Shown here piece by piece: positions 16,179 to 24,168 of a DNA stretch of 40,827 nucleotides (position 1 is its first letter; the number at the start of each line of letters is the position of its first letter). The DNA lies in contig CAZKEV010000015.1 in NCBI GenBank assembly GCA_964551875.1, forward strand, positions 1 to 40,827, read 5' to 3'. The position numbers and the translations under genes are program-made. The notes beneath the pieces are model-generated. The model did no database searches and was not told the origin of the DNA. It saw only the letters and a program-made list of their open reading frames with translations. The stretch comes from JACTUA01 sp964551875 (GTDB taxonomy: Archaea > Halobacteriota > Methanomicrobia > Methanomicrobiales > JACTUA01).

Positions 16179-16916
16179 GCACTCCTCTGCGGCGATCGAC
16201 GGGACGCCGACCTCGTCGACGATGGGGAGGCCGAGGCCCCTCACGATCGCGCAGGGGATGGACTCGTCTGCCTCGCCCATGACGAGCACCGCGGCCGAGG
16301 CGATGTTATCCGCCACCGCCCGCTGGGTGACCTCGAGGACCCTGCCGTAAAGGTCGGTCCTCCCCCGTTCATCGATCACCGCACGGATACCTGCACACCC
16401 GATGGCGACCGATGCGCACCCGAGTCGCATGGCATGGGTCCTGCTGTCGGCGATGATCACCCCAACCCGAACGCCTGTTCTCTCCTCGATGGCCCTCCGT
16501 ATCCGGACCGCGCTCCCGTTGGGATCCTTTGGCAGGGGGAGCGCGGTGCCCTGGGGGGTGTTGGAGAGGTCAACCCCTGCATTCGGGAGGAGCGTCCCCT
16601 GCTGGATGGTGAGGAGGAAACCCCGCACCCCGCCCACGACGGCCTCGCTCTCCCCGAGGACGACTTCGACGAACCGCGGGTCCATGCCGTAGCGGGCTCC
16701 CAGTTCCACGGCCCGTGGTGACGGGATCACCCTGTCGAGGGTCACGGTCCGCCCCTCGGCGGTAGCCACGGGCGACTCGGCAATGACGAGGATGTCACCG
16801 TCGGATATCCCGCCTGCCGGGCCCTCCCCTGCTGCGTGGAGGATGATGGAAGGGAGGTCATCCCCGGCATGGATCACGGGGGTTTTCACCCCGTACACCG
16901 AAAACGAGGTCTTCAT
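16107..16916 (-). CDS. cofE: Coenzyme F420-0:L-glutamate ligase CofE
   Basis: A 269-residue ligase that adds glutamates to F420-0 with GTP. Seen: DGDILVIAESPVATAEGR, the GGVRGFLLTIQQGTLLPNAGVDLSN segment that is typical of CofE, LPKDPNGSAVRIRRAIEE, VGVIIADSRTHAMRLGC and ADNIASAAVLVMGEADESIP. These give high confidence in the family. It ends a (-) operon glyA-folD-DHPS-like-cofE and starts with a four-base overlap with the DHPS-like gene. It ends inside the oppositely oriented cofC by 72 bases, an unusually long 3' overlap. The variant SRTHAMRLG differs from the SxGxPxRxG form I know in many CofE, so specificity may differ. Confidence 0.85.
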   Translation of the reverse strand: MKTSFSVYGVKTPVIHAGDDLPSIILHAAGEGPAGGISDGDILVIAESPVATAEGRTVTLDRVIPSPRAVELGARYGMDPRFVEVVLGESEAVVGGVRGFLLTIQQGTLLPNAGVDLSNTPQGTALPLPKDPNGSAVRIRRAIEERTGVRVGVIIADSRTHAMRLGCASVAIGCAGIRAVIDERGRTDLYGRVLEVTQRAVADNIASAAVLVMGEADESIPCAIVRGLGLPIVDEVGVPSIAAEECLFMGVALHADPAVLHGDHKPEPL

Positions 16917-17722
16917 CTGCCCAGCACCTCCGCAAGGACCGCGAGGACGTCCCGCGTCTCCCGCACGTCGTGAGTGCGCACTACCGATGCACCTTCCCTG
17001 GCAAGGAGGAGGGCAACCGCCAGGGATCCGGCGAGCCGCTCATCCGGCCCACGGTCCAGGAGTTCCCCGATGAAGGTCTTCCTCGAGACTGCCGCGAGAA
17101 GGGGACGGCCGAGGGCGCGGAACTCGCCGAAACGCCCCACGAGGTCCCAGTCATGCCTGCCCGTCCGTTCCGGCACCCAGCGCCCGATCCCGGGATCCAG
17201 GATGAACTCCCTGATCCCGTTCTCCCCGCACCTCTCCACCACGAGCCGGAGGGTCTCCAGGGTCGCCGGAAATCCAACAGCATCGCCCGGGATCGACCGG
17301 GATGCCATCAGGATGGCAGGCAGTCCCGAGTCCCTGGCGAGCTCCGCAAACCGCGGGTTGGAGAGTCCGCTGATGTCGTTCACCGCATGGATATCATAGC
17401 GGAGGCATGCCTCCAGGACCTCGGGATGGATCGTATCGACGGAGACCGTGATCCCGCTCCCTTCCAGGGCTGAAAGGGCCCCGACCATCCTCTCCCGCTC
17501 GACACCGATCGAGACGGGTGGGGATCCCGGCCCTGTGGCACGGGCTCCCACGTCCACGAGGTCTGCCCCGTCTGCGACCATGGCAAGGGCCTTCTCCCTC
17601 GTCTCCCCCGGGCGGACGTAAGAACCTCTGTAAAAAGATTCGGGGCTGCAGTTGATCACCCCCATGAGCCGGACAGGCAACCCTTCTCCGATGGAGAGCC
17701 CGTTTATCGTGCAGGCCTGCAT
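16913..17722 (-). CDS. Dihydropteroate synthase-like protein
   Basis: A 269-residue TIM-barrel protein with the main DHPS landmarks: LMGVINCSPESFYRG (DHPS: MGxxNxTPDSF), VDVGARATGPG, SVDTIHPEV, HAVNDISG, FILDPGIGRW, LAAVSRKTFIG and a final RTHDV. In bacteria this fold joins a pterin to p-aminobenzoate. In methanogens the pterin carrier is methanopterin, whose arylamine differs, and a different protein family has been reported to make that bond, so the exact reaction here is open. The gene lies between folD and cofE and overlaps both by a few bases, so a role in C1-carrier synthesis is a fair inference. Confidence 0.82.
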   Translation of the reverse strand: MQACTINGLSIGEGLPVRLMGVINCSPESFYRGSYVRPGETREKALAMVADGADLVDVGARATGPGSPPVSIGVERERMVGALSALEGSGITVSVDTIHPEVLEACLRYDIHAVNDISGLSNPRFAELARDSGLPAILMASRSIPGDAVGFPATLETLRLVVERCGENGIREFILDPGIGRWVPERTGRHDWDLVGRFGEFRALGRPLLAAVSRKTFIGELLDRGPDERLAGSLAVALLLAREGASVVRTHDVRETRDVLAVLAEVLGR

Positions 17723-18546
17723 CCTCTCTCCCGTGCCGCCTTGAGGGTATTCTCCATGAGCATGGCGATGGTCATGGGACCCACCCCGCCTGGTACAGGA
17801 GTGATGGCCCGGGCAAGGGGCTCGACCGCCGAAAAATCCACGTCCCCGCAGGGCTTTCCGCCGACCTGGCTGATCCCCACATCAATGACAACCGCACCCT
17901 TCCTCACCATCGGGCCTGTGATGAACCCCGGCTTCCCGACGGCGGATACGAGGATCTCCGCCGATTCCGTCTTCCCGGCAAGGTCCCTCGTCTTCGAGTG
18001 GCAGACGGTGACCGTTGCACCGGCGTTGAGGAGGAGGAGTGCCATGGGCCGGCCGACGTCGAGCGACCTCCCCACCACCACGGCATCGCTCCCCTCCACG
18101 GGGATGCCGTACTCGGCCAGGAGGACCATGACCCCGAGGGGTGTGCAGGGTGAGAAGAGGGGATCTCCCGAGAGGAGCCTCCCCAGGGAGAGCGGCGTGA
18201 ACCCGTCGACGTCCTTCTCCGGCGGGATCGCGGCGATGACCGTCTCCTGCTCCACGTGGCGGGGGAGCGGGAGCTGGACAAGGATCCCGTCGATGGAATG
18301 GTCCTCACCCAGGCAGCCGATCTCTTCGACCACCTCCCCGGTCTTGGCTTCGCCGGGCAGTTCCACCGAGACGGATTCGATCCCGACCCGCTCGCATGCC
18401 CGGTGCTTCATCCGGATGTAAAGCTGCGACCCCGGATCCTTCCCGACGATGAGGGTCGCGAGCCGGGGAGTGATTCCCGATACATGGATCTCCTCCTTCA
18501 GCTTCCCGAGGCGTCTGTCGGCGGTCGCCTTCCCATCCAGGATCAT
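17704..18546 (-). CDS. folD: Bifunctional methylene-tetrahydrofolate dehydrogenase/cyclohydrolase FolD
   Basis: A 280-residue FolD, interconverting methylene-, methenyl- and formyl-tetrahydrofolate. ATG 18546 (MILDGKATADRRL) is one base after the glyA stop. Motifs: PRLATLIVGKDPGSQLYIRMKHRAC, in which the YxxxK pair (YIRMK) is catalytic; DGILVQLPLPRHV; PEKDVDGFTPLSLGRL; PCTPLGVMVLL; VVGRSLDVGRPMALLLL; and ITPVPGGVGPMTIAMLM. The length is normal. Its presence beside glyA indicates a tetrahydrofolate C1 pool separate from methanopterin, as some Methanomicrobiales and Methanosarcinales have. The frame's upstream extension to 18585 overlaps glyA and is not needed. Confidence 0.95.
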   Translation of the reverse strand: MILDGKATADRRLGKLKEEIHVSGITPRLATLIVGKDPGSQLYIRMKHRACERVGIESVSVELPGEAKTGEVVEEIGCLGEDHSIDGILVQLPLPRHVEQETVIAAIPPEKDVDGFTPLSLGRLLSGDPLFSPCTPLGVMVLLAEYGIPVEGSDAVVVGRSLDVGRPMALLLLNAGATVTVCHSKTRDLAGKTESAEILVSAVGKPGFITGPMVRKGAVVIDVGISQVGGKPCGDVDFSAVEPLARAITPVPGGVGPMTIAMLMENTLKAARERGCRPAR

Positions 18547-18547
18547 G

Positions 18548-19576
18548 TCACTCCGGGTAGATGGGGAAGCGGCTCGCCATGGCAACGACCTCCCCCTTCA
18601 CCCGTGCGATCTGTGCGTCGTCCCTGATATTCCTGATGACCTGGACGATCTTTTCCCCGACAAAGCGCATCTCCGCCTCCTTCATGCCGCGGGAAGTGAC
18701 CGCCGGGGTGCCGATCCGGAGGCCGCTCGTGACGAAGGGGCTCCGGGTCTCCCGGGGGATGGTGTTCTTGTTCACGGTGATGCCGGCNNNNNNNNNNNNN
18801 NNNNNNNNNNNNNNNNNNNNNNNNNNNNNNNNNNNNNNNNNNNNNNNNNNNNNNNNNNNNNNNNNNNNNNNNNNNNNNNNNNNNNNNCCGCGGAGGGTCT
18901 TGTGGGTTGTCGTCGTGGTGAGGTGGGTCACGTTCACCGAGGTCGGGTGGACGCCGGTTGCGCAGAGGCCGGCGATGTGGGCGATGTCGGCCACGCAGTA
19001 GGCTCCGACCGCCTCCGCTATCTCCATGAAGGCCTTAAAATCGATGGTCCTCGGGTAGGCGCTCGCACCGCAGACGATCACCTTCGGTTTCTCCTTCCTC
19101 GCGATGGCCTCGATGACCCCGTAGTCGAGGACCTCGGTATTGAGGTCCAGACCGTACGGCACGATGCGAAAGAGCTGTCCTGAGAAGTTCACGGGAGAAC
19201 CATGGGAGAGGTGCCCCCCCTGGGAGAGGCTCATCGACATAAGGGTCTCCCCGGGCTTCATCACCGAGAAGTAGGCCGCCATGTTCGCCTGGGTGCCCGA
19301 GTGGGGCTGGACGTTCGCGTGTTCTGCCCCGAAGAGCTGCTTGAGCCGGTCACGGGCCAGGTTCTCGGCGATATCGTAGTATTCGCACCCTCCATAGTAC
19401 CGCTTGCCAGGGTATCCCTCCGCGTACTTGTTGGTCATGATGGATCCCTGCGCCTCGAGGACGGCACGGGACACGATATTCTCGGATGCGATGAGCTCCA
19501 ACCCGTTCAGCTGCCGCAGACGCTCCTTCTCGAGCACGTCGGCGATCTCCGGATCGGTCCTGGCAAGCTCTGACAT
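18548..19576 (-). CDS. glyA: Serine hydroxymethyltransferase, interrupted by a sequencing gap
   Basis: A PLP enzyme that makes glycine and a methylene-carrier from serine. The N-terminal part is complete: LNGLELIASENIVS, NKYAEGYPGKRYYGG, VQPHSGTQANMAAY, VADIAHIAGL, and the PLP lysine Lys226 in TTTTHKTLR. The sequence then enters 100 N and resumes at AGITVNKNTIPRE, close to the C-terminus. Counting against E. coli GlyA from memory, about 105 residues should lie between these points, yet only 33 codons fit, so the N run is shorter than the missing DNA. The reading frame stays open across it by chance of the gap size. It is the first gene of glyA-folD-DHPS-cofE. A possible TATA (GGTTTTAAGG on this strand, about 19612-19622) lies upstream. 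Confidence 0.92.
   Translation of the reverse strand: MSELARTDPEIADVLEKERLRQLNGLELIASENIVSRAVLEAQGSIMTNKYAEGYPGKRYYGGCEYYDIAENLARDRLKQLFGAEHANVQPHSGTQANMAAYFSVMKPGETLMSMSLSQGGHLSHGSPVNFSGQLFRIVPYGLDLNTEVLDYGVIEAIARKEKPKVIVCGASAYPRTIDFKAFMEIAEAVGAYCVADIAHIAGLCATGVHPTSVNVTHLTTTTTHKTLRXXXXXXXXXXXXXXXXXXXXXXXXXXXXXXXXXXAGITVNKNTIPRETRSPFVTSGLRIGTPAVTSRGMKEAEMRFVGEKIVQVIRNIRDDAQIARVKGEVVAMASRFPIYPE
18788..18887. other. 100-N assembly gap inside glyA
   Basis: Exactly 100 undetermined bases. The missing piece covers the GlyA segment after the PLP lysine, which would need roughly 320 bases, so the gap length is a placeholder. Confidence 0.95.
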
Positions 19577-19661
19577 GCATTAAAAAAAGGGCCGTCATGG
19601 GGTAAGAGCCTTTTCCTTAAAACCGGGTGAATGTGACCCTCGCGAAGCAAGGGGCGCATGA

Positions 19662-19686
19662 GCAACACTCCCGTTAGGAGTGTTGC
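19662..19686. promoter_or_regulatory. 25-bp perfect dyad between glyA and the smc-side genes
   Basis: GCAACACTCC, five bases CGTTA, then GGAGTGTTGC: ten bases matched without error by their reverse complement. It lies upstream of both divergent promoters, about 86 bases from the glyA start and 100 bases from the next + strand gene. The form fits an operator for a dimeric regulator; as RNA it could also form a 10-bp hairpin. Confidence 0.6.
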
Positions 19687-19786
19687 GAACACAAAGGATA
19701 TAGGCAACGAAAATGATAAATTCCTCAGAGATCTTCGCTTAAACGTTAAGCCGGAGTCTGTATACAGGATAAGGAGTTGGGGTTAC

Positions 19787-20224
19787 ATGAACGGGGATAT
19801 CAGGGTTCCGCAGCCGGTGAACGACAGGGTGAGCGAGCTGGAGAAGAAGGTACGGGAGATGGAGGCCCTCAATAAGGGCCTCACGAACGAGCTCCTGGAC
19901 CTCAAGTCTGTCGTCGAGAGGATGAACAGCAGGATGGAGGAGAAGCGTCCTCCCGTCATGTCACGCCCGGCCGGCCGGGTCACCATCTCCCAGAAGGGGC
20001 AGCCCGGGGAGGGTGCTCCCGCGGACGAGGGCGAGCTCGCCAGGATCATGCAGCCAGACGGGACGATGAAGGAGGAGCGGAGAAAGGACTCGGATTACAT
20101 CATCGCCTCCGCCCGCTCGGCTGCGGCGCTCAAGAACAGGGGGAAGGGGGAGCAGTCGAAGGGGAAGGGATCCACTGCCCTCATCTACGCGGTCGAGGAG
20201 GACGATTCCAAATCCAAGAAGTGA
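19787..20224 (+). CDS. Coiled-coil protein of unknown function upstream of smc
   Basis: From ATG 19787, with GGAG eleven bases upstream, the protein has 145 residues. A heptad-like segment occupies about residues 13-45 (VSELEKKVREMEALNKGLTNELLDLKSVVERM) and predicts a coiled coil. A Pro/Arg/Gly-rich linker follows, then RKDSDYIIASARSAAALKNRG and a charged tail ending DDSKSKK. No enzyme motif is seen. An in-frame extension to 19658 runs back through the dyad and is unlikely. The palindrome CTTAAACGTTAAG at 19738-19750 is in the position of a TATA box. Its stop is 46 bases before smc, so it may be an accessory of the SMC complex; that is inference from position. Confidence 0.65.
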   Translation: MNGDIRVPQPVNDRVSELEKKVREMEALNKGLTNELLDLKSVVERMNSRMEEKRPPVMSRPAGRVTISQKGQPGEGAPADEGELARIMQPDGTMKEERRKDSDYIIASARSAAALKNRGKGEQSKGKGSTALIYAVEEDDSKSKK

Positions 20225-20270
20225 AGAGCCCGTTTTTTCAGAGCCAGAACGACAGACCGTGGGGCCGGCC

Positions 20271-23225
20271 TTGCATATCACCCAGATCGAGATCGATAAC
20301 TTCAAGTCGTTCGGGCGAAAGACCACCATCCCCTTCTTCGAGCACTTCACCGTCATCTCGGGTCCGAACGGCTCCGGGAAGTCCAATATCATCGACGCCA
20401 TCCTCTTCTCCCTCGCCCTCTCATCCTCCCGGGTCCTCCGTGCCGAGAAGCTCACCGATCTCATCAACCTGAACTCGGGGAAGAACACCGCCGAGGTAGC
20501 CATCAGCTTCTCGGACGGCACCGTCATCCGGAGGCGGATCCGGCGGACACCCCATGGGTACTACAGCTACAACTACCTGAACAACCGGCTCTGCAAGCAG
20601 ACCGACATCACCGATTTTCTTGCAAAGGTCGGGATCAAGCCCGAGGGCTACAACGTGGTGATGCAGGGGGACATCACCCGGATCATGGAGATGTCCGACA
20701 CCGAGCGGAGGAAGATCCTCGACGAGATTGCGGGGGTCGCCGAGTTCGACTCCAAGAGGGAGGCGGCCCTCCAGGAGCTGGACGTGGTCCGGGAGCGGGT
20801 CGAACGGGAGGAGCTGATGCTCCACGAGCTCGATACCCGGCTCCAGGAGCTCGAGAATGAACGTGACCGGGCGGTGGAGTACCGGTCCCTCCTCGATAAG
20901 ATCCACCACTTCGAGGGCTGCCGCTCGGCCGCCGAGCTCCGCGAGAAGGAGAAGGAGCTCCTCACCCTCAGGGAGGCCGCGGGGGAGCAGGGGAAGGCCC
21001 TCGAGAAGGCGAGAGGGGCCGCTGCCGAGGTAGCTGCAACCATCGACCGGCTCAACGGCGAGCTCGCGGAGCTCGACGGGAAGATCAACGAGAAGAGCGG
21101 GCCCGAGTACCTGGGGCTCGTCTCGACCCTCGAGGCAGAGAAAGGGAAGATCGCTCTCGCCGAGCAGACCATCGGGCGGCTGGGCAAAGAGAAGGAGGGG
21201 AACCTGGAAGAGATCAACCGCGTCTACCTGGACCAGAAGCGGGCCGAGGCCAAGGTCACGGAGTGCACCCAGTCCGTCCGGACCCTCTCGATCGACCGGG
21301 CGAACCTCGCCATGGAGGCAGGGTCCCTCCGGGGCAAGTTCGAGGTCATGGACAGGGATGTGAAATCCCGGACCTCGAACGTCGAGAGTTCCAGGGACCG
21401 GCTCTTCCAGCTGATGGAGGAGGTCGAGAAGAAGAAGTCTGCACGTGCCGAGGTGATCCACAAGAAAGACCTGCTCATCGAGAAGAGCAGGACCCGCACA
21501 TCCGAGCGGGAGCGCCTCCAGAAGGAGGTGGAGGNNNNNNNNNNNNNNNNNNNNNNNNNNNNNNNNNNNNNNNNNNNNNNNNNNNNNNNNNNNNNNNNNN
21601 NNNNNNNNNNNNNNNNNNNNNNNNNNNNNNNNNNTGCCCGGAAGCTCCTGGGCCGCCACCGGATGGTGACCCTCGAAGGGGAGCTCCTGGAGGAGAGCGG
21701 GGCCATGACGGGCGGGTCCCTGAAGAAGGTGAAGGGCTTCGGCATCGCGGCAGACGACGACATCGCACGGCTCCGCGCCGAGATCCAGGGGCTTGCCGTC
21801 GAGGCCGAGGAGGTGAAGCAGGCCATCCAGAAGGCCGAGGCCGGGACCACCGGGATGCGGGCGAAGAGGGCCACTCTCGACGAAGAGATGGCCCGCTTCC
21901 GGATACTTTCCGAGGAGTACAACAAGCGGCGGGAGGCTCTCGCCGCCGAGCGTGAGGCGGATCTCGCCGCTCTCGGGAAGCTTGGGGAGGAGACCGGCGG
22001 CGGTACCCAGGAACTGGCAGCCTGCGAGCAGGAGCTCGACGGGATGAGCCAGGAGATCGGCCGGCTGGCGGGCGAGGTCGAGGAGCTCAAGAAGACCCTG
22101 GACGACGCGACCCTCCCCGGCATCGTCCAGGAGATGGAGCGACTCCGCACCGAGGCCGACGAGGTCGAGAAGAGGCTCCGGAACAAGGACACCGAGATCG
22201 CCGGCGTCCAGCAGGAGAGGTCCTACTTCACCAAGCGGGCGGAGGAGCTCTCGGCCGACAAAGAGCGGGTCACGGGTAAGAACAAGGAGATCGATGCCAC
22301 CGTCGCCTCGGCAAAGGAGGAGATCGGGCGGGCGAAGGGGTCCATCGCCTCGCTCGACGAACGCCTCTCCGCCTTCTCGAAGGATCTCTCGGGGCTCCGT
22401 ACAGCCCGGGACGGGCTCACCGAGAAGGTCAGGGCCGCGGAGCGGAAGCGTGCCGAGAAGGAGGCCGGTATCGAGCGGATCACCGTCCAGATAGCGGCAC
22501 TTGACGAAAAGGAGAAGGCGCTTGCAGCCGCACTCGAGGGCCTGCGGGTCCAGGCGGCGGGCATCGAGACGGAGCTTTCCCTCAAGGAGATCGAGGATGG
22601 CCTCGCCGAGGCGAAGAAGGGCGTGGAGGGAATGGGCGCGGTGAACATGCTCGCCATCGAGGAGTACGAGCGGACATGTGCCCGGGTGAAGGAGCGGAGG
22701 GAGCGGAAGGAGGTCCTCTCTCGGGAGCGCGCGAGCATCCTCGAACGGATCGAGCAGTACGAGAAGATGAAGTTCAGCGCGTTCCAGACCGCGTTCACCG
22801 CCATCGACGGCCACTTCCGGGAGACCTTCGCCCGCCTGACCCTGGGGAGCGGCCACCTGGTACTCGAGAACGAGGAGGACCCCTTCGCCGGGGGACTCAC
22901 CTTCGCCGTCCAGCCCCGGGACAAGAAGGTCCACCTCCTCTCGTCCCTCTCGGGCGGGGAGAAGTCCCTCACCACCCTTGCCTTCATCTTCTCCATCCAG
23001 AAGTACCTCCCCGCCCCCTTCTACGCCCTCGACGAGATCGACATGTTCCTGGACGGGTACAATGTCGAGCAGATCGCAAACATGGTAAAGGAGCTCTCGG
23101 CAAACGCCCAGTTCGTCATCGTCTCCCTCAGGAAGCCGATGATCGACCGCGCCGACCGGATCGTGGGGGTGACCCTGAGGGAGGACAAGTCGTCCCTCGT
23201 TACCGGGGTGAAGGCCAATGGGTGA
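20271..23225 (+). CDS. smc: Chromosome segregation protein SMC, with a gap at the hinge
   Basis: An SMC ATPase that organises the chromosome together with ScpA. The head holds HITQIEIDNFKSFGRKT, the Walker A GPNGSGKSN, and QGDITRIMEMSDTERRKILDEIAG. Long Glu/Lys/Arg-rich coiled coils follow on both sides of 100 N. The end of the hinge is visible right after the gap (VTLEGELLEESGAMTGGSLKK). The C-terminal head has the signature LSGGEKSLTTLAF and the Walker B YALDEIDMFLDG. With the N run the protein is about 984 residues, roughly 150-200 shorter than usual, so most of the hinge and neighbouring coil are missing from the assembly. TTG 20271 fits the family start; GTG 20259 is in frame as well. 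scpA follows. Confidence 0.93.
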   Translation: MHITQIEIDNFKSFGRKTTIPFFEHFTVISGPNGSGKSNIIDAILFSLALSSSRVLRAEKLTDLINLNSGKNTAEVAISFSDGTVIRRRIRRTPHGYYSYNYLNNRLCKQTDITDFLAKVGIKPEGYNVVMQGDITRIMEMSDTERRKILDEIAGVAEFDSKREAALQELDVVRERVEREELMLHELDTRLQELENERDRAVEYRSLLDKIHHFEGCRSAAELREKEKELLTLREAAGEQGKALEKARGAAAEVAATIDRLNGELAELDGKINEKSGPEYLGLVSTLEAEKGKIALAEQTIGRLGKEKEGNLEEINRVYLDQKRAEAKVTECTQSVRTLSIDRANLAMEAGSLRGKFEVMDRDVKSRTSNVESSRDRLFQLMEEVEKKKSARAEVIHKKDLLIEKSRTRTSERERLQKEVEXXXXXXXXXXXXXXXXXXXXXXXXXXXXXXXXXXARKLLGRHRMVTLEGELLEESGAMTGGSLKKVKGFGIAADDDIARLRAEIQGLAVEAEEVKQAIQKAEAGTTGMRAKRATLDEEMARFRILSEEYNKRREALAAEREADLAALGKLGEETGGGTQELAACEQELDGMSQEIGRLAGEVEELKKTLDDATLPGIVQEMERLRTEADEVEKRLRNKDTEIAGVQQERSYFTKRAEELSADKERVTGKNKEIDATVASAKEEIGRAKGSIASLDERLSAFSKDLSGLRTARDGLTEKVRAAERKRAEKEAGIERITVQIAALDEKEKALAAALEGLRVQAAGIETELSLKEIEDGLAEAKKGVEGMGAVNMLAIEEYERTCARVKERRERKEVLSRERASILERIEQYEKMKFSAFQTAFTAIDGHFRETFARLTLGSGHLVLENEEDPFAGGLTFAVQPRDKKVHLLSSLSGGEKSLTTLAFIFSIQKYLPAPFYALDEIDMFLDGYNVEQIANMVKELSANAQFVIVSLRKPMIDRADRIVGVTLREDKSSLVTGVKANG
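21535..21634. other. 100-N assembly gap inside smc
   Basis: Exactly 100 undetermined bases, as in glyA. The flanks are coiled coil on the left and the end of the hinge on the right, so several hundred bases are probably absent. Confidence 0.95.
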
Positions 23226-23319
23226 GGCTCATGCGGGATCCTGCTGGATGTCACCGGGGGTAAAGGCCGGTGGGGCCGGGCTGTGGGGATCCTGCAGGAG
23301 CTGTCACCAGGGAGAGGAT

Positions 23320-23436
23320 TGGATGAGGAGCCTGTCATGATCCTCGCTGGCCTCATGAGTGGGGGGATGCTGACCCGTGGATGAGGAGCCGGTCGAGATC
23401 CTGGTGGGACTCGCGGAACGGGGGGAGATCGACCCG
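23320..23436 (+). repeat. Degenerate tandem duplication of the 5' end of scpA
   Basis: Two copies, 23320-23377 (58 bases) and 23378-23436 (59 bases), both start TGGATGAGGAGCC, share GATCCT and GGGGGG at matching places and end GACCCG before TGGA. The second copy is the real scpA start. The first encodes a similar peptide (TTG 23319: LDEEPVMILAGLMSGG) that stops after 21 codons. GATCCT also occurs 51 bases apart further upstream (23237, 23288, 23339), so the array may be longer. Confidence 0.6.
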
Positions 23437-24090
23437 TGGAACATCGATATCCTCGAGGTCACGGACCGGTTCCTCAACGAGCTCGACCGGCTGCGGCAGC
23501 TCGACCTCAGGATCTCAGGAAGGACCCTCTTCTTCGCCGCGACGCTCCTCCGGCTGAAGTCCGAGTTTCTCGTCGAACCTGAAGAGGGCGCGGAGGGGGA
23601 CGAGCTCGGGCTGGAAGAGGAGCCGCCCGAGGGCTTCGACATCCACGAGTATCTCGGCCCCATCGAGCGGCTCGAGCGGGAGATCAGGCGTCGCATCGAG
23701 CGGAAGAACCTCCGCACCCGGCCGGTCACGCTCTACGAGCTGATCCGGATGCTCCGCACAGCCGAGCGGGAGGAGCGGATGCGCCGCAGGACGAGGACGG
23801 TCCACCCCGAGCCCCTGGTGGAGACCGCCGACGTTATCTCGGTCGCGCACGACGAGGGGTACCAGGAGACCGCGAACGATGTCTGGAAGAGGTGGGAGGA
23901 CTTCTGTGCGTCCCGTGATCAGGTCACCCTCGGGGAGCTCTGCCGGACCCTGGACCGCCGGATCTCAGACGTGTACATTCCCCTCCTCTTCCTGAACCTC
24001 GACGGGAAACTGGAGATATCTCAGGACACGTTCTTTGAGGAGGTGTTCATCCGGAGGGTGGCAGAGGGGAAGAAGAGGGCGGCGGAGTGA
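23377..24090 (+). CDS. scpA: Segregation and condensation protein A
   Basis: A 237-residue kleisin that bridges the SMC heads. The N-terminal EILVGLAERGEIDPWNIDILEVTDRFLNELDRL and SGRTLFFAATLLRLKSEFL are the SMC-neck-binding helices. A variable acidic middle (EGAEGDELGLEEEPPEG) follows, then LERRIERK-like basic helices and a C-terminal winged helix with TLGELCRTLDRRISDVYIPLLFLNLDGKLEISQDTFFEEVFIR, which binds the other SMC head. Start GTG 23377 is chosen from the family. It lies 150 bases after smc, and the gap holds a degenerate copy of its own first codons. No scpB is seen, as is usual in archaea. It is the last GC-rich gene before the AT-rich island. Confidence 0.92.
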   Translation: MDEEPVEILVGLAERGEIDPWNIDILEVTDRFLNELDRLRQLDLRISGRTLFFAATLLRLKSEFLVEPEEGAEGDELGLEEEPPEGFDIHEYLGPIERLEREIRRRIERKNLRTRPVTLYELIRMLRTAEREERMRRRTRTVHPEPLVETADVISVAHDEGYQETANDVWKRWEDFCASRDQVTLGELCRTLDRRISDVYIPLLFLNLDGKLEISQDTFFEEVFIRRVAEGKKRAAE

Positions 24091-24168
24091 GGAGGGACTA
24101 TTTTAATTATAAAAATAATAGTATCCCTTTGAAGGATTTCACTTAATCAAAACGAAGAGGAATTTTTT

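Noticed and set aside
20421..22934. 837-codon open frame antisense to smc
   Set aside because: Leu/Asp/Gly-rich translation is a shadow of GC-rich smc codons on the opposite strand and crosses the N gap.
24102..24130. AT-rich inverted repeat ACTATT...AATAGT at the left island edge as an attachment site
   Set aside because: No matching copy found at the right edge and no integrase present; more likely promoter sequence of the Mrr gene.
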